Source: Gonocerus acuteangulatus (lineage: Eukaryota; Arthropoda; Insecta; Hemiptera; Coreidae). Taken from it: a DNA stretch of 64,000 nucleotides. The DNA lies in NCBI GenBank assembly GCA_946811695.1, contig OX328123.1:120317515-120381514 (forward strand), read 5' to 3'. The notes below the pieces were generated by a model. That model worked only from the letters and a program-made list of their open reading frames with translations. It was not told the origin of the DNA and did no database searches. The position numbers were made by a program, and so were the translations under genes. The number at the start of each line of letters is the position of its first letter. The first letter of the stretch is position 1. This document shows, piece after piece, positions 12,101-26,500 of this stretch.

Positions 12101-15100
12101 TTCCCAAATTAGTTTGAAGATGATTTAGTCTGATTTTTGTTTATACAAGACAATAACAAAATTACAAGTTTTTGCTAAATGGCATTGTTTTTTAATTTAA
12201 AGGTGTACATAATTCTCTTTTCTGTTCTTATGTTAGCTGCCTTTTTTTTTTTTTTTTATTTATTGGCAGGATATGTTTTTTTTTTTTTTTTTAAATATTT
12301 GTGCTTTTTCCCCAATTGGTACCAATTTCATATCCAGTGGAGTCACATCAATTCATATTAACGAGAATAATTAATTTAATTTTTCCTTATTTTAAAGGAT
12401 TTTTTTCAAAAACAACTTATTCGAGATAGAATGTGTGTTCACCTTCAAAAATTGTTCTCCATAGCTAATTCTTGTTAAGTAAGCACAGATTTAATGTTTA
12501 TTTTAACTGCTCATTATTATTCCAGATTATATATACTTCCATAATAAAATTGAAAATATCTTTAACTTTTCACTATAGGGAGAAAATCCAAACAGGAATG
12601 ATGGTTCCAGAAGTTACCTAATTACCAGAATACTAGACTGGCTCCTAAAGATATTTAGAGAAATATTTCATTTTGCTTATTGGAGTAAAGTGTTTAGAAT
12701 ACATAAACTAAACCACTTTGCCTTAGACATTAGCTAGCTGTCGTTTTTATCAGTAAGTTATAATTTTATAGGAGCTCTTAAAGTGTCAACTCTGTTATAA
12801 TAATAATTAAGAAAGGAATATAATCTATTTTGAATAATGAAAAGTTTATTTTAAGAGCAAAATACATCATTGTAGACTGTTCCAGAGACATTGCTCTCTC
12901 AGAGTTTACAAGTTCTTTTAGTAAAATGCATTTATGAAAATAAAAAAAATTATTAATAACAACATAAAAATGATTTTTATAAATATGAAACTCGGCCTTT
13001 AAAATTTTATTTTATATTTTTACAAAACATTCAACAGTCTACTGTCTACGTTAGAGTGAAACAAAGGGATGACATTTGGAAGTGGTAGGAGCTGAAAAAT
13101 GTTTATAAATAAATTCTGACATTCATTGGAAAATGTAATAACCTCCATATTTTCAAGCAACATGCAAAATTGAGATGACCAAAAAATAAAATGAAAATAT
13201 TTTTCTTTAATTATCATGGGGTAAATATTTTGTAAAATAATTGGAAACTGTGTCATGGAGAACAATTAATTTTTGAACAATAATATCAAGAATGAACTAA
13301 TAAATTATTACTCAGCAGTGACAGAAGATTCTCTTCTAAAATAAAATAAATTAGTAAAGTTGAATGTTAGATAGGTTTCACTAAAACTCATAATTTATCA
13401 TAGAAATTATAATGTTTTTAAAGAAAAGCGTTAAACTGGGTATTACTATTCATATTTATAATCCAGTTATTTTCTATCAACTGGAATTTTAAATCACTGA
13501 TGGAGATAGAATAATACAACACTCTTATGAAAATTTGGTCTTAGTTGCAAAGTTCTTTAAAAAAAAAGAAGAGAAATTTTAACTTAAAATACTTTTAAGA
13601 AAAATATATGTCTAATTAAAAAATCATATGAATTCATGAATATTTTCTCTATATGTGATATCAAGTACATCAAAGATAATATTTACTTACAGCTTACTTA
13701 TGAGAAGCAATAAAATTATGAGTTTTTAACTTCTCGCCAAAATGTTTCCTAAGCACTTCATTGATGAAAGTGAGCGTGAATTAAATTACACAGATAGATA
13801 ATAGTATCTTCAACTTTTTTAGTCACAGTTCTTTTCTGCCAAATATTTTATATTAATGTCTATGTTGCAGTAGGTGAACAATTGAAATTTACACTGATGA
13901 TATATTGATTACAGAAGAAGATGATGTTATGTCTTTATTTTATCTATAAATAAACAGAGCAATAATTGAAAAATTAAGGTGATTCCTGCCTGTCGAAAAT
14001 TTCAATATTTATGAGAGGTCCAATTTCTTGAAAATTTATTAATTAAATTTATAATTTTTCATTGATATAGGATTGTTTTAAAATGGTACCATTTCTTTTT
14101 TTGTCAATGTTCCATATGTCTTTTTTTCAATGGTTGTGAGATTTATCTACTTCACCGTAACAGGTAAAAATATTGTAATTTAATATTTTTTGTGGATAGA
14201 ATTAGGTGATGGAATGTCTAATAATTTAAAAACAGAGCTTGGAAGTATTTGTGTAAATTTAAAATAAACATGTTCTTCTAGCTAAAAACATTTCTTCAAT
14301 CTTAAATATTTCTTTTGCCTATCTTATAAGCTGAAATGATTTATTGACCCTAAATGTATTGTGCACCTTAGTTATTTTTCTCTAGAAAAAAAAAATTTTT
14401 AATGTAAAAAGTCCATATTCCTCAGAAATTTATAAATACATATACAATTTTCAAATGATCTTGTTAAATAACTTATTTTGTAAGACATAAAGCTTGTTTA
14501 AAAAAAAACTATCCATTCTGCTTATTAAACATAGTACCAAGCGAAGGCCCTTGTCATTATTTACTTTAACAATATCAAAAGTTAATTTCCATTTTACTCG
14601 TTAATACCTAAATTATTGGTTAATAGATACGCATTGTAAATGTACATTGTTGAACACGTGCTACATATTTAATCATAAAGTATCAATAAAATTGCCACAG
14701 GGTTTGGCTGCTGTGAGTAGTGAAAACTGCCATCAGTTACTAGCTGCAAATTTTAAATAATATGAAATTAGCTTACTACTGATAATATTGTAAGTTAATT
14801 TACTCTTTTTGTCATTCTTTGGTTTAATAATTACTCAGAGTATTGACTTAACAATTCAAAATCATTTGAAAATAATTGTTAAAAACTTAGACATAGTAAT
14901 TTATTAAAACTGTGATGTTATGTTTAAAAAAATGTAAATTCTGAGTATGATTTATAGTTATAATATACAATTTGAAATTGATGGTAGTGTGAATACAATC
15001 ATTGAATTGATTAATAATGAGCTTATACCAAATATGTAATAATTTATTTACTTAAAGGTTAAACAAATTATATAAATATGATGTTGCCTAAAATAATTTT

Positions 15101-15824
15101 CATTTATTAAAGAAAAAAAAAAAAAAAAAAAAATTCTAAATTAGGGGAAGGTAGAGCAAAATTAACCAAGGAGTAACAAGAATCAGTCAGAGTTCATTTG
15201 GATAGGAATCAGAGAATTCACATATCCGTTCGAACGTTTATGAGCCTCAAGAAAAAACTGATTGGTGGGATCGGGTAGAACTCAACTCTGAAGGAAAAGA
15301 ACTCAAAAAGCTCGATCTCAATAAAGTCCAGGTTTATAAGCCTTCATGTTTCTCATTTTCATTTTTTCTTCCAAGATAAAACTAAAGTTTTTGATTCCAG
15401 CGATTTTTTTTTTTTTTTTTTCATTTGTTTAGGAATAAAGCTGTTGAATCTTTTTTTCTTACAGGTTCAGTAATTTAAAAAAAAAAAAAAAGTATGTGAG
15501 TTAACAAATATGTGTGGAGGAACAAAATAAACTACAGTGCAATATTCATTCATACAGTTACAACAGAAAATTGCTCCAAAATTCCATTTTACGATCAATG
15601 ATAGACAAATAATGATTAAATCAAAATCTTTACTTTTATCTTGTAAAACTAAAACAGCGACATAATGTACTATGTTGGCTTAAACTCATAGGAGAGTTGG
15701 AATATTAAGTATGTGTAACAGTAATGAACTTTTTAAACTCAATGATTGCACAAGACTCTCACTTAAAAAAAAAAAGAAAAAAACTAATTTGATTTTGAAT
15801 TGTTGTGCAATTTATATATATGTA

Positions 15825-15897
<73 letters not shown>

Positions 15898-17505
15898 AGT
15901 TTTATGTTATTTGTTTATGCTTCCCATATTATCTTATTGTTCTTGTTTGTCATAATTTTTATAATATTGGTATATTTCATGAATGTTCAGTAAGATCTAC
16001 TACTATTCTTTTCATTTTTTTAATTTATAAAAATAGTTTGATGGAGTGCAGTTTGTAGTTCAAGAAGTGGTTCCTCTTGCCGGGGTTGGGGTAATGTGAA
16101 CCTCTTGTGAACTTTTATAAGTTATAACTTATAGTCACTTTGTTATCAATTATATTCTTCTATTTATTTATTTTTAAGAAGTACAAAAAAAAACAAAGCA
16201 AATTAATCTTTTGGTTCCATGCAATTTTAATCGATTTCTGGTTTATCTTGCCCCACCTCATCTTCCCCTATGTTATATGAGTATTTCTGTTCAATAATTT
16301 TTCACTCATCATCAGCAGTTTAAAAGTATATATACTTAGTTTTGTCAGTTGTCCAAGAATTACAAAAACATAATTATTGATATAAATAGTCGAGAGGTAA
16401 TTTAGTTACTTTAATATAGTTCTATTTTTTATGATCAATATTTCAAATATCTTAAATTCTTTTCTCATAGTCTGATAATAAATTCAAAAGGGGGGAAAAT
16501 ATGTATGATAAGTGACACCACAGCCGTCCAAATACTATTCATTGGTTGATTACGTTTAATTTAGTTTCATGTTTGAAGGGATTCATATTTCCTAAAAGTA
16601 TGAAAGAATAAACTATTGTACTAGAAACAAATGTATTTTTTCCTTTGTATTCAACATGCAAAAATTAAATTTACAGTAAAAGACTGAAAAGTTAAGTTTT
16701 TACTCACAATTATATTACGTTAATAGAAAAGTCATTTGCTGTTAGTTTTTTGCAGTATTTTTATTTATTTATCTTTCTTGGATTCTTACTAATTTACAAT
16801 ATTGCTATAAATAATGAACTTGTATAAAATAATGTTATTATATTAATAACAAAAATTATATATAATATTATTATAAATTAATAAGAAGACAGTGTTCAAT
16901 AATTGATCAGAGCAATGCATAATGTTTTGAAAATCCAATTTTTTTAAAATAGAGGTTTCATGTCAAGAAAAAAAATGTATAAGCTTTTTTTTTTTCTTTC
17001 TTTCTCTAAACTACTATTTATATGTAATTTGATATCACAATGCTGTTTAATGGCGTCACTTAGTAAAAAAGATTTTATTTTGAAGCAGGAGGAAACAAAA
17101 TAGTATTAGAATTACCCAAAAAATTTCTAAAATGATTCAAAAATGTAGTTTTAAGTTATAAATACTTATAGTTAATAAAATGAGGTTATTCTAAGAAATG
17201 TAAATAATGTATACTATATAAGTTATTACAATGGAAGATAAAAGAAAATTATAGATTTATTTCTCTGAACCTTTTCACATCAGTTTCTATATGAAATAAA
17301 TTATTTGATCCTATTTTCAATATTTCTTTAAACCAGAAACAAATGGTTATCTCTGGGTTGGTATATTTATATTCAGTTAGATATTAGTTCTATTTGATAA
17401 ACTCTATTTATTTTTATTATTTAAGTTAATTAAGGCTCTACTACAAATCCCACTTGAAAAAGAAACTTGAGGATTTTTTTTTTTAAAGTGAACATTTGGA
17501 ATGCA

Positions 17506-17544
<39 letters not shown>

Positions 17545-18900
17545 GCAGATTACATACTGGAATATGCAGTAGAATACAAAAGTTTTGATAGAAAAAAAAA
17601 AAAAAACGGAACAGAACACTAGTTAACAAGTGGAGCAAAGTGATAACTTTTCAAGATAGAGTCAGTGTATATTTACTGTAGCTTAAGCTGTGGAGATGTT
17701 TCTTCATTTGCAGAAATACTACAGTTCACAGCATTAAATCAAAGTCCTAACAGCGCGAGAATTATTGTATGTGCTTTCCTTAACAATCCTAACATAAATT
17801 TCTAAGATGGAAAGGATGGGATTCGTTCATAATCTTTGAATAAAACTACATTTTTTAATATAAAATGAAGTTGTATTTTTGCCCACATTTCAACTCGATT
17901 TTCAAATTTTCATCAGCACTATAAAATAAAAATCACTATTAAATATGAGGACCACATAAGTCAAGGGTTCTAACTAACTCAATGTTTTGAGGAAAATGGA
18001 GTAAAGTTGGACATTCGTTGTAATAGCAAAAACTAGATTTTTATTATTTCAATCATACTAGACGAATCCTCTTACTAGCGGTCCTTAGCTGTTTATAATC
18101 GATAATACATAATAGGTACATCATCCAGTTTATGAATGATATGCAAAATAATTGGAGAATCTACACATAGACCTCATTGAAATGGGTCTGTTTGCGAAGA
18201 CCACATCCAGTTACTTTGAAGTATCTGTCGTAATTTTGGTACTTACCGATTAGCTGACAGGTTCTTGGCAGGTTATCTAAGGAGGGCTGTGAGTAGTAAA
18301 GGCTAGGAACACAGGGTCATCAGCGGGACAGTGCACACGGTCCGGCGATCACTCCACCTGTCTAGCTATACCCTTCGCTTAGTAAGAGTCAATTAGCTTG
18401 TATAAAATGTGCATAGATATACACTTATATCACTATATATAAATGAAAATCACTATATTTGAGGAGTAGAAACAAATGACCTTTAAATTTGAAACTAATT
18501 TTGTCACTCTATTGCCATTAGTTAAACATTTCTAAAGTGATAATTCATCATGGAAGTTTTTACTTTTCTTCAATTATAAAGAGTTTTTAGTTTTAACACT
18601 CTCTATTACAAATAGAGGGTAGTTGACTGAAATAAACAGTACACGTATAAGTGAAAATCAATTTATTTGTGGAGTAGAAAAGAGTTATTTAAGATTACAA
18701 GCCCTTACTGGTGTAAATAAAATCGCCAGGACTGTGTGTTCTTAGCATTAGGCGTGTCATGAGTAATATTATATTAAGAAAAGAATAGAATGTCCCTGGG
18801 CCCCATTATTTTTACTACTTAAGCCTATTAGTAATATAAGACAATTTTGCAAACAATTGGTGGAAATAGCGATTGGATAAATCGCTTATGGATGCGAATA
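9135..18900. other. long AT-rich stretch, no supported genes
   Basis: Nearly 10 kb with no convincing gene and few repeats. It holds poly-A or poly-T tracts (about 12241-12290, 15114-15133, 15406-15421, 17509-17540) and a TG-then-TA microsatellite at about 15826-15893. Two small GC-richer patches are noted elsewhere: 15200-15320, with a short open frame, and 18240-18380, which on the minus strand looks like a 5' exon ending in a GTAAGT donor. This could be an intron or a long 3' untranslated region; nothing decides it. Confidence 0.5.
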
Positions 18901-18952
18901 TTGATACTTAAAAAAAAAAAACTTCAAAAATTGGTGCTTGCTCAACAAAATC

Positions 18953-19201
18953 TTATTGGACTCCAACGTCAGTTGCACCAAATTCAACTGTGGTGGAGTT
19001 GAATGGCCGCTGTTTGTCATCTTCTTCGTCCATTTCTACAACCACATCCGATTCAACACCATGTGTAGTAAGGGCTGGTAGGTTCAAAATTTCCTCAAAT
19101 GATGAGTCCAAAAAATCCTCCTCACTGCTTTCTTCCAAAATCTGCCTGATCTCATGGTCACTCATCACTTGAAGACGATATCCCACCCATATTAAGTACA
19201 A
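18953..19201 (-). pseudogene. acidic N-terminal-type fragment, possibly piggyBac-like
   Basis: An 82-codon minus-strand ORF with an acidic, helix-prone segment (SDHEIRQILEESSEEDFL) and a further run, EMDEEDDKQ. Such an acidic leader is common at the start of piggyBac-type transposases, but the DDE core does not follow: the frame stops at 18953 and runs into a poly-T (read on this strand) tract. It may be a truncated transposase, a MITE with residual coding sequence or a host exon. The assignment rests on composition only. Nearby, 19326-19378 holds a 21-bp direct duplication (GGTAAGGGACCTTCTTTGG...). Confidence 0.25.
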
Positions 19202-19539
19202 TGGAAACGTGAAAAAAAAAAAAAAGAAGCACTAATAGAATACCACACTTCAAACTGACCAGGTGGCAAGGAAAACTTTTTGAGAGTCCCCAAAGCAGGT
19301 AAAATAATAGTGTCTAACAATGGAATAGGTAAGGGACCTTCTTTGGTATGTAAGTTTGTAGGTAAGGGACCTTCTTTGGTAGCCCTTTCCACCATTGATC
19401 CTTTCTGGAGGGGCAGGGGCACAGTTATTGCTGCCAATATATGTGAGAAGAGTGCAAATTATCTAAAGGGTCAATGCAATAGTAGTAGTTCCAGTTACAA
19501 CCTAGCTTTTCTAACTTTTATAGCAAACTCCTAGGCCAT

Positions 19540-20529
19540 TGACTGCCAAGCAAAAGTGATTATTAACAGCTAGGCCATCTTTCAGGTATTAAGCGGCTCC
19601 TAAAGAGGTGGCACTAAGGAAACAAAATATGCACAACAATTTTAATATACAGATGATTTTAATGCCCGCTTCTTATGCCCGCTTTCTTAATTCTCTGTCA
19701 TTTAAATGAAAATATGGGCCACAAGATAAAATTAGTGGTTAGTAGACAAACTTGTAATGCATATTCTTTGCGGTAGAAAATAATCTGTTTATGAGAAGAA
19801 TTCCATATATTTTCATTATAGTCACTACAATTATTTTGCCCAAATCTTTACAAGGTGATCTAGAGCTCAACTAAACAGAGCAATAACTGAAAATTTGAAA
19901 AGATCTGTTTTATTTTATTTATTTATGACCAGTGTTTTCTACAAATCACCAATATTCCTGAATATTCATGATGAAGCAGGGGTTGTTTTTAGGCCGCGCA
20001 TTGCTGAAAACAATTAGGCTGCCTTGGGTTTAATTTGAAACAGCACTTCCTCAGTGGTATTCCAGAGACTGTGGTGCCAGCCACTCGCCTTTGTGTACAT
20101 TTTCGTTTTCAATGGTTTGAAAACTTGCGGGTATACAATAAGAGGCAACAAATACCCTTCTCCACGCAACGAACAGTTCGGATTGAGGAACCTTTGAGCA
20201 CGACCGTTTTACTGATAAGCATATGGCTTGGGTCTCACTATGAGCTCCCTTCTTGTAGAGCTAGAGCTCCCTCCTCCACTCCAGACCTCGCCATCAACTG
20301 CTTCTCAAGCCTTCATTCCAAGTCTTCCTTGTGGTATTTTTCTCTGACAACGACATTGGCCCATAATTGCAAGTCTTAATCCTTTGTCTTTTTTAACTTA
20401 AAATTTAAATTGCGGAAACATTTGTTGAAGAGACTTAACCATTCTGTTTCTATTCTTCATTGTTTTAAACATATCTACTTTTATAGGATCACTAAAAAAA
20501 TATATTTTAGGATTACATAAATTCATTTC
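19540..20529. other. spacer with an unexplained GC-rich patch
   Basis: Downstream of the GTPBP10-type stop codon. 20040-20380 has coding-like composition and long stretches without stops on both strands, but I recognise no protein and see no convincing splice sites. It may be a fragment of an unidentified transposon or a retroposed exon. The rest is AT-rich and featureless. Confidence 0.35.
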
Positions 20530-23500
20530 TTACAATATTTTGGGCCCATGCTCATTGTACATTGAATCTATTTTTTTAATAAGAGACAATTCATTAATAT
20601 CGATACCAGATTTTGATTCTGAATCCATGATTTCACGTATTGAATTCTTTACTTTACAAATTTCTTCTTCTTTCTTAGAAATAGCACTTATTCCAAGGAC
20701 TTTCTGGATATTTAAGGCTTGAACCGGTCTTAAATTTTCAGGTACTTCTTCAAATACATCTGAAAGACAATTTTAACATATTATTTATGGTTAACAAATG
20801 TAAGAACCAAGCCTCTATACCTTTTCTTTTTAAATGAAAATGTTTGAGAAATACTTACTTGGAAGATTATTAATTGTTTGACAAATCTTTTCAAAAATAA
20901 CTGTTGCTCCAGGTTTATCCATTTTATTGACAATCAACAATGTAGGCACATTAACTAAATCTTCTCTATACATCTCCAATTCCTGGAAAATTAAAAAAAA
21001 AAAATATGATTAACAAAGTATAAACATATATAAAGAGTGGAATTGCTAAGGGATCTAAGGGCCATTTTACAATCTTTTATTTTTTCACTGCAAAGTAATC
21101 TATGTTTCTGTGCCAATACCCTTCTAAAAGAACTATGTGCTACTCTTGTTGGTTGTAGTTGTTACAGTATCTTTTAGAATGCGATAGTTGTAAGTCCACA
21201 CTGCCCTGCACTGCTTGTGGATCTAAGTGCCACAGCAGTATTCCTAAAAGACTTTCCCAAACTACCCTTTTGGAAACCAAGGACTAGGGCTTCCGAGAGG
21301 AATTATGGGTCCTTGTCCAAAGACCTTCATGGGCCAATTGCTTAGGCCAAATCAAAACTTGAATGCTGATATTTTTGTACATTTATTTGGTAGAACTGGG
21401 CGACCGCTACTTTGCCGTATTCGAAAAATGAAGCAAAACTGCGAAAATGCAAGTAATGGAAGATGTTGAAAATTTTATCATACAATCTAAGCCAGCTAGA
21501 CCGTTCAAAGTTTTAAAAATGTATGATTATTTCTTTGAATGATGTAAAATGTTTCTTAAAAAAAATTGGGATTACTCAGGTTTCTGTGATCAAAATAAGC
21601 AAAGAACAGGCTGGTTTAATGTGCTGACAAAAGGAAAATCTATGGAAGACATTGCTGGAGTGTTGTTGGAAAATGTACCAAATACAGTTGAGTTGACATC
21701 AAGCAAGAAAAGAGATCTTTCACTTATGATTGATTACGCAGATGAAAACAACCGAGACATTTTCTACGAGTTATGTCAATAAACTTAGTGATCACCCTTG
21801 ACACTTATATCTGTTAGCTTGGCAAGAACTTGCTGGACTTAGGACTTTAGTCTGAACCTATGCTATAACTTTTTTTATATGTTAACATTTTTAAAAATGG
21901 TGAGATATTAAAATATTTTTCCTATCATGTAAAGAGCCATTAAAAGTTTTTTGTGGAAATTAAAAATAATTTCTACCAAAGTTGTGTAGTTTTTTAGCAA
22001 TTCCACTCTTAATTATTTAAATTTTAACGTCCATGATTAATAACTAATAATTTTAGGACGGCTATCTATAACCTTTTTTAGCCAAGATAGAGCTGATGCC
22101 TTTTATTTTTTCTAAAGAAAACCCACCACCACATAGAGGGAATCGAACCCACAACCCACAACCCTTGGCAAGGAGCGTTAAGTTCTCCATCCACTCTTCA
22201 TATATTGTTTCTGCTGTGTTAATAAAATTCTTGTTTTGAAAAAAAACTGTTCTTCATATACTTTTGTCTACAATATAATTCAATGTAACTAAATTAAAGA
22301 ATAATATATACTGAAAGAGGTGAAATAGGAGCAAAGCAAATAAGGTGGTGTCTTTCATTTTTCTAAAAAGCTACAACCCCTGGTGTGAAGATATGAAGCA
22401 TTCATGCATTAAAATTCATGACCACTGTGCCTCTACTCACACAAACATTTAAAATTCAACTAAGCATTGTACCTGTATCTCAAACATAATGAACAATCTC
22501 ACCATAGTCGGGAAATATTAATGGGTGGACAATTCCCAATTAAGTTTTTTTCCTGGACAGATTATTAATGAATTGTTTTGAGGAATTACCCGGTAAGAAT
22601 TAAGTTATTAAAAATTGAATGAATTCTAGTTTACCTTATTCAGAAGAACGATAGTTTCAAGAGCATTTCTAGGCTTGTATTTTTTACTTAATTGAAATCC
22701 ACCAACGTCTACAACAAGTGTTAATAGTCTCGTTCGCTCAACATGCTTTAGAAACCTAAATTTCATACAAACAATGGAGAGTTTAATTCAAGTCATGATT
22801 TACTTTTATCAATGGCAAATAAAGTATTTAATTTCAATCATACCTGTGGCCAAGCCCAATATTCATATGAGCACCTTCAATGAGACCAGGCAGATCAGCG
22901 ACTGTAATTTGTCGGAAGTCAGGATATAGAATATTACCTAACATAGGGTGCAGAGTAGTAACTGCAAATAAGGAGATTCAATTTATAATAATAGGAAGTA
23001 AGATTTGAAATAGTAGTTTGGTTGAATTCAATTTTTTGTATTCATCTACTTCATATTCTTTCAATTCTGTTCTTCTTATCATAAATATTGTTTCAAGAGA
23101 CCTTACTCCTAATCACAAAAAAAAAACTCAGGTGTTACATACAAATAAAATAAAGGTTCTGTCAGTAGATTGCATAGAATCCACCCGTTTTATAACATGT
23201 TTCTGTTTTATACATTGAAGTAGTCACCAAATCCTCCAAAACACCAAATTTCTGTCTGTCTCTCTTTAAGTACATAAAAATTTTGTCAACAATAGGCTCA
23301 GTTGTGGACTTCAAAAATGTTGATAGTATTTTTAAGAAATATTGATTTGGAACGCAATAAGCAACACAATTTGGTATGGATGAAAACACAATATTGAGTA
23401 GAATCAAAATTATGTAGGATTGAGTAATTTTAAACAACAAACAGATTAATGCATTGAGATTCTGGTACATATTTCGAATCACATCCCAAACTGCCTAAAA

Positions 23501-26500
23501 AAAGAAAAGAGCAAAAAAATATTTTTAATTTGACAAGGGAGCTTACATGACTCAATGATGTGGATCAATTAGAATAAAACATTGTTACTCAGTCAGAAGC
23601 ATGTTAAAGAATTATAATATGTCTTAATTATGATAGTTGCTAAACTCATAACTCCTTTAACCCTTATAAGACGGCAACCCGCAAAACCTTAGTTGCTGGA
23701 GGAGCGGAGTCCATTTCAGCCTCCTGGTTTCACAGGACTGCATTAAGATACCTGATCCCCTACGGTACATATCTTCTCATTTCCCTTAATATGCTTTTGT
23801 TATTTCTTTCTTTAAAACATTTTCCTTTTTCTGGTCGCTCAACAGCAGGCTTATAAACTCTTCTTCGTAATTTTTAAATTTGATTGTTCTTTTTTAAAAA
23901 AGGTTGAAATTATTTTCTTTTTTTCGAATAATATCAAGTCAAATATCTTCCCCATTCTATGGTGTTGGTATCAGAGTTGGGCAAGCGTTAGCGCGCGCTA
24001 ATATCTAATACCTTCCCGCTAATTTAGCGGAACTGATAAGAGCCTGCGCTAACGATTAGCACATAGCGACGGCAGTGCGCTAATCGCTAATTCACCTATA
24101 ATGTTTAAATATCTTTGTAGCTAACTAGGAGGAATATTGAAGGCGGAATAAAAAAAGGATATTGGAAGTGTTATTACAAAGGATATTGAAGGTCGTATTT
24201 GGAAGTATATAGGAGGTGGTATTAGGAAGGATATACAAGGTGGTATTAGGAAGGATATAGAAGGTCGTTTTAGGAAGGACATACAAGGTGGCATTAGGAA
24301 GGATATAGAAGGTGGTATTAGGAAGGATATAGAAGGTGGTATTAGGAAGGATATTAAAGGTGGTATTAGGAAGGATATAGAAGGTGGTATTAGGAAGGAT
24401 ATACAAGGTGGCATTAGGAAGGATATAGAAGGTGGTATTAGGAAGGGTATAGAAGGCGGTAATTGGAAGGATATTGGAGGTGGTATTAGGAAGGATATAG
24501 AAGGTGGTATTAGGAAGGGTATTGGAGGTGGTATTAGGAAGGATATACAAGGTGGCATTAGGAAGGATATAGAAGGTGGTATTAGGAAGGGTAAAGAAGG
24601 TGGTATTAGGAAGGGTAAAGAAGGTGGTATTAGGAAGGATATTAAAGGCGGTATTTGGAAGGATTTTGGAGGTGGTATTAGGAAGGGTATTGTAGGTGGT
24701 ATTAGGAAGGATATTAAAGGGGGTATTAGGAAGGAAATAGAAGGCGGTATTAGGGAGTATACAGAAGGTGGCAATACGAAGGATATTGAAGGTCATAATA
24801 GGAAGGATATAGAAGGTGATATTAAGAAGGATAATGAAGGTCGTATTAGGAAGGTTATAGTAGGTGGTATTAGGAAGGTTATTGGAGGTGGTATTAGGAA
24901 GGATATTAATGGCGGTATTAGAGAGGATGTTGGAGGTGGGATTAGGAAGGATATAGAAGGCTGTATTAGGGAGGATATAGAAGGTGCTATTAGGAAGGAT
25001 ATCTACCACCTCCAATATCCTTCCAAATACCGACTTTAATATCCTTCCTAATACCACCTTCTATACCCTTCCTAATACCACCTTCTATATCCTTCCTAAT
25101 GTCACCTTGTATATCCTGCCTAAAACGACCTTCTATATCCTTCCTAATACCACCTTTAATATCCTTCCTAATACCACCTTCTATATCCTTCCTAATACCA
25201 TCTTCTATATCCTTCCTAATGCCACCTTGTATATCCTTCCTAAAACAAGCTTCTATATCCTTCCTAATACCACCTTGTATATCCTTCCTAATACCACCTC
25301 CTATATACTTCCAAATTCGACCTTCAATATCCTTTGAAATAGCACTTCCAATATCCTTTTTTTATTCCACCTTCAATATTCCTCCTAGTTAGCTACAAAG
25401 ATATTTAAACATTATAGGTGAATTAGCGATTAGCGCACTGCCGTCGCTATGCGCTAACCGTTAGCGCAGGCTCTTATCAGTTCCACTAAATTAGCGGGAA
25501 GGTATTAGATATTAGCGTGCGCTAACGTTTGTCCAACTCTGGTTGGTATAATATCTATGTTCGGTGCTAATGGCCTAAATGTTGATGCACCGTAAAAAAC
25601 AAAAATAAATAAATAAATCTATGTAACATGATCTCTATGTACTCATCACCTGGTATAACACAAATAAGGCCCTTCAGAGGGACTATAACTTTGCAAGGGA
25701 GCGGGTAGCAGAGGGAAATCCCTATTAAATAAGCCCAAATTGCACTTTAATGAACTTTAGCAGATTCAAGAGTAACTAGAGCTTACACTACTTACCGCTA
25801 GATATAGCAAAACGCTGTCACAACGGTGGCTTTCAGTGCGGAAACGATAAAATAGTCTTGTCATGAAAGTGGCTATCAGGCCGTGGGGCAGGCCAGTCCG
25901 TTGTCAAAAAATTGGCTATCAGTCTCGAATGGGTTAAGCTCTTATATAAAATTTTTCAGTAGGCCTTGTTGTTATTTTTTTTTTTTATTTTTTACTGGGA
26001 ACCGACAACTGGGCCATTAGCACCGACATCCATGGTGTGGCAAGGAACCTTCAATGAAATTCTTGAATTTCAAATTCAAAACCAAACCTTTCAGTGTCAA
26101 AGTCTGAAACTAAACCACTACTCTGAAAAGACATGAAACCTTCAAAATTAAGAAAGCTAACAGGAAAAAAAAAAAACAATTGTAAAATTTATAATTATAA
26201 AAAAAGAAGGATAAGAGTAGCTAAAGTTTACTGAGAATATAAACTGACAATAGTAAAATAAAAAAAAAAGTTGTGGAGTTTTAATTTCAATTTCAGATAG
26301 AGATTGGTGCATGGCATAAATTACAAAGTATAACACATAATCATAAAAATATGACCATAATAAAGCAGCTTACATGGATAAGAGGCTATTTTTGGTGTTG
26401 CATTTGAAAGAGCTGATAAAAGTGTTGACTTGCCAGCATTTGGAAATCCGACCAGCCCAACATCAGCAATAAGTTTCAAGTCAAATATAAAAACCCCTTT

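Larger units (their letters stand above)
23661..25933. mobile_element. candidate piggyBac-type element, TTAA-flanked, containing a nested hAT-type element
   Basis: TTAA at 23657-23660 is followed by CCCTTATAAGACGG. On the right, the sequence ends GAATGGG followed by TTAA at 25934-25937, and the reverse complement of the right end begins CCCATTCGAGACTG. The ends match at about 9 of 14 positions and both abut TTAA, the piggyBac target. The interior minus the nested 1570-bp element is about 700 bp and non-coding. The weak end match keeps this tentative. Confidence 0.4.

Noticed and set aside
15195..15320. Possible exon with frame VYEPQEKTDWWDRVELNS
   Set aside because: Open only between a TAG and a weak GTTTAT donor; no homologue recognised and no partner exons.
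18240..18380. Possible first exon or small nuclear RNA on the minus strand, ending in a GTAAGT donor
   Set aside because: GC content and donor are suggestive, but no downstream exon, ORF or recognised RNA structure supports it.
20040..20380. A 114-codon plus-strand frame in GC-rich DNA
   Set aside because: Composition is coding-like on both strands, but no recognisable domain or splice pattern; kept only as an unexplained patch.
24121..25392. Long open frames (217, 310, 117 and 97 codons) that could look like repetitive proteins
   Set aside because: They arise because the 24-bp minisatellite keeps every frame open; both strands give equivalent repeats and the array sits in an intron within a transposon.
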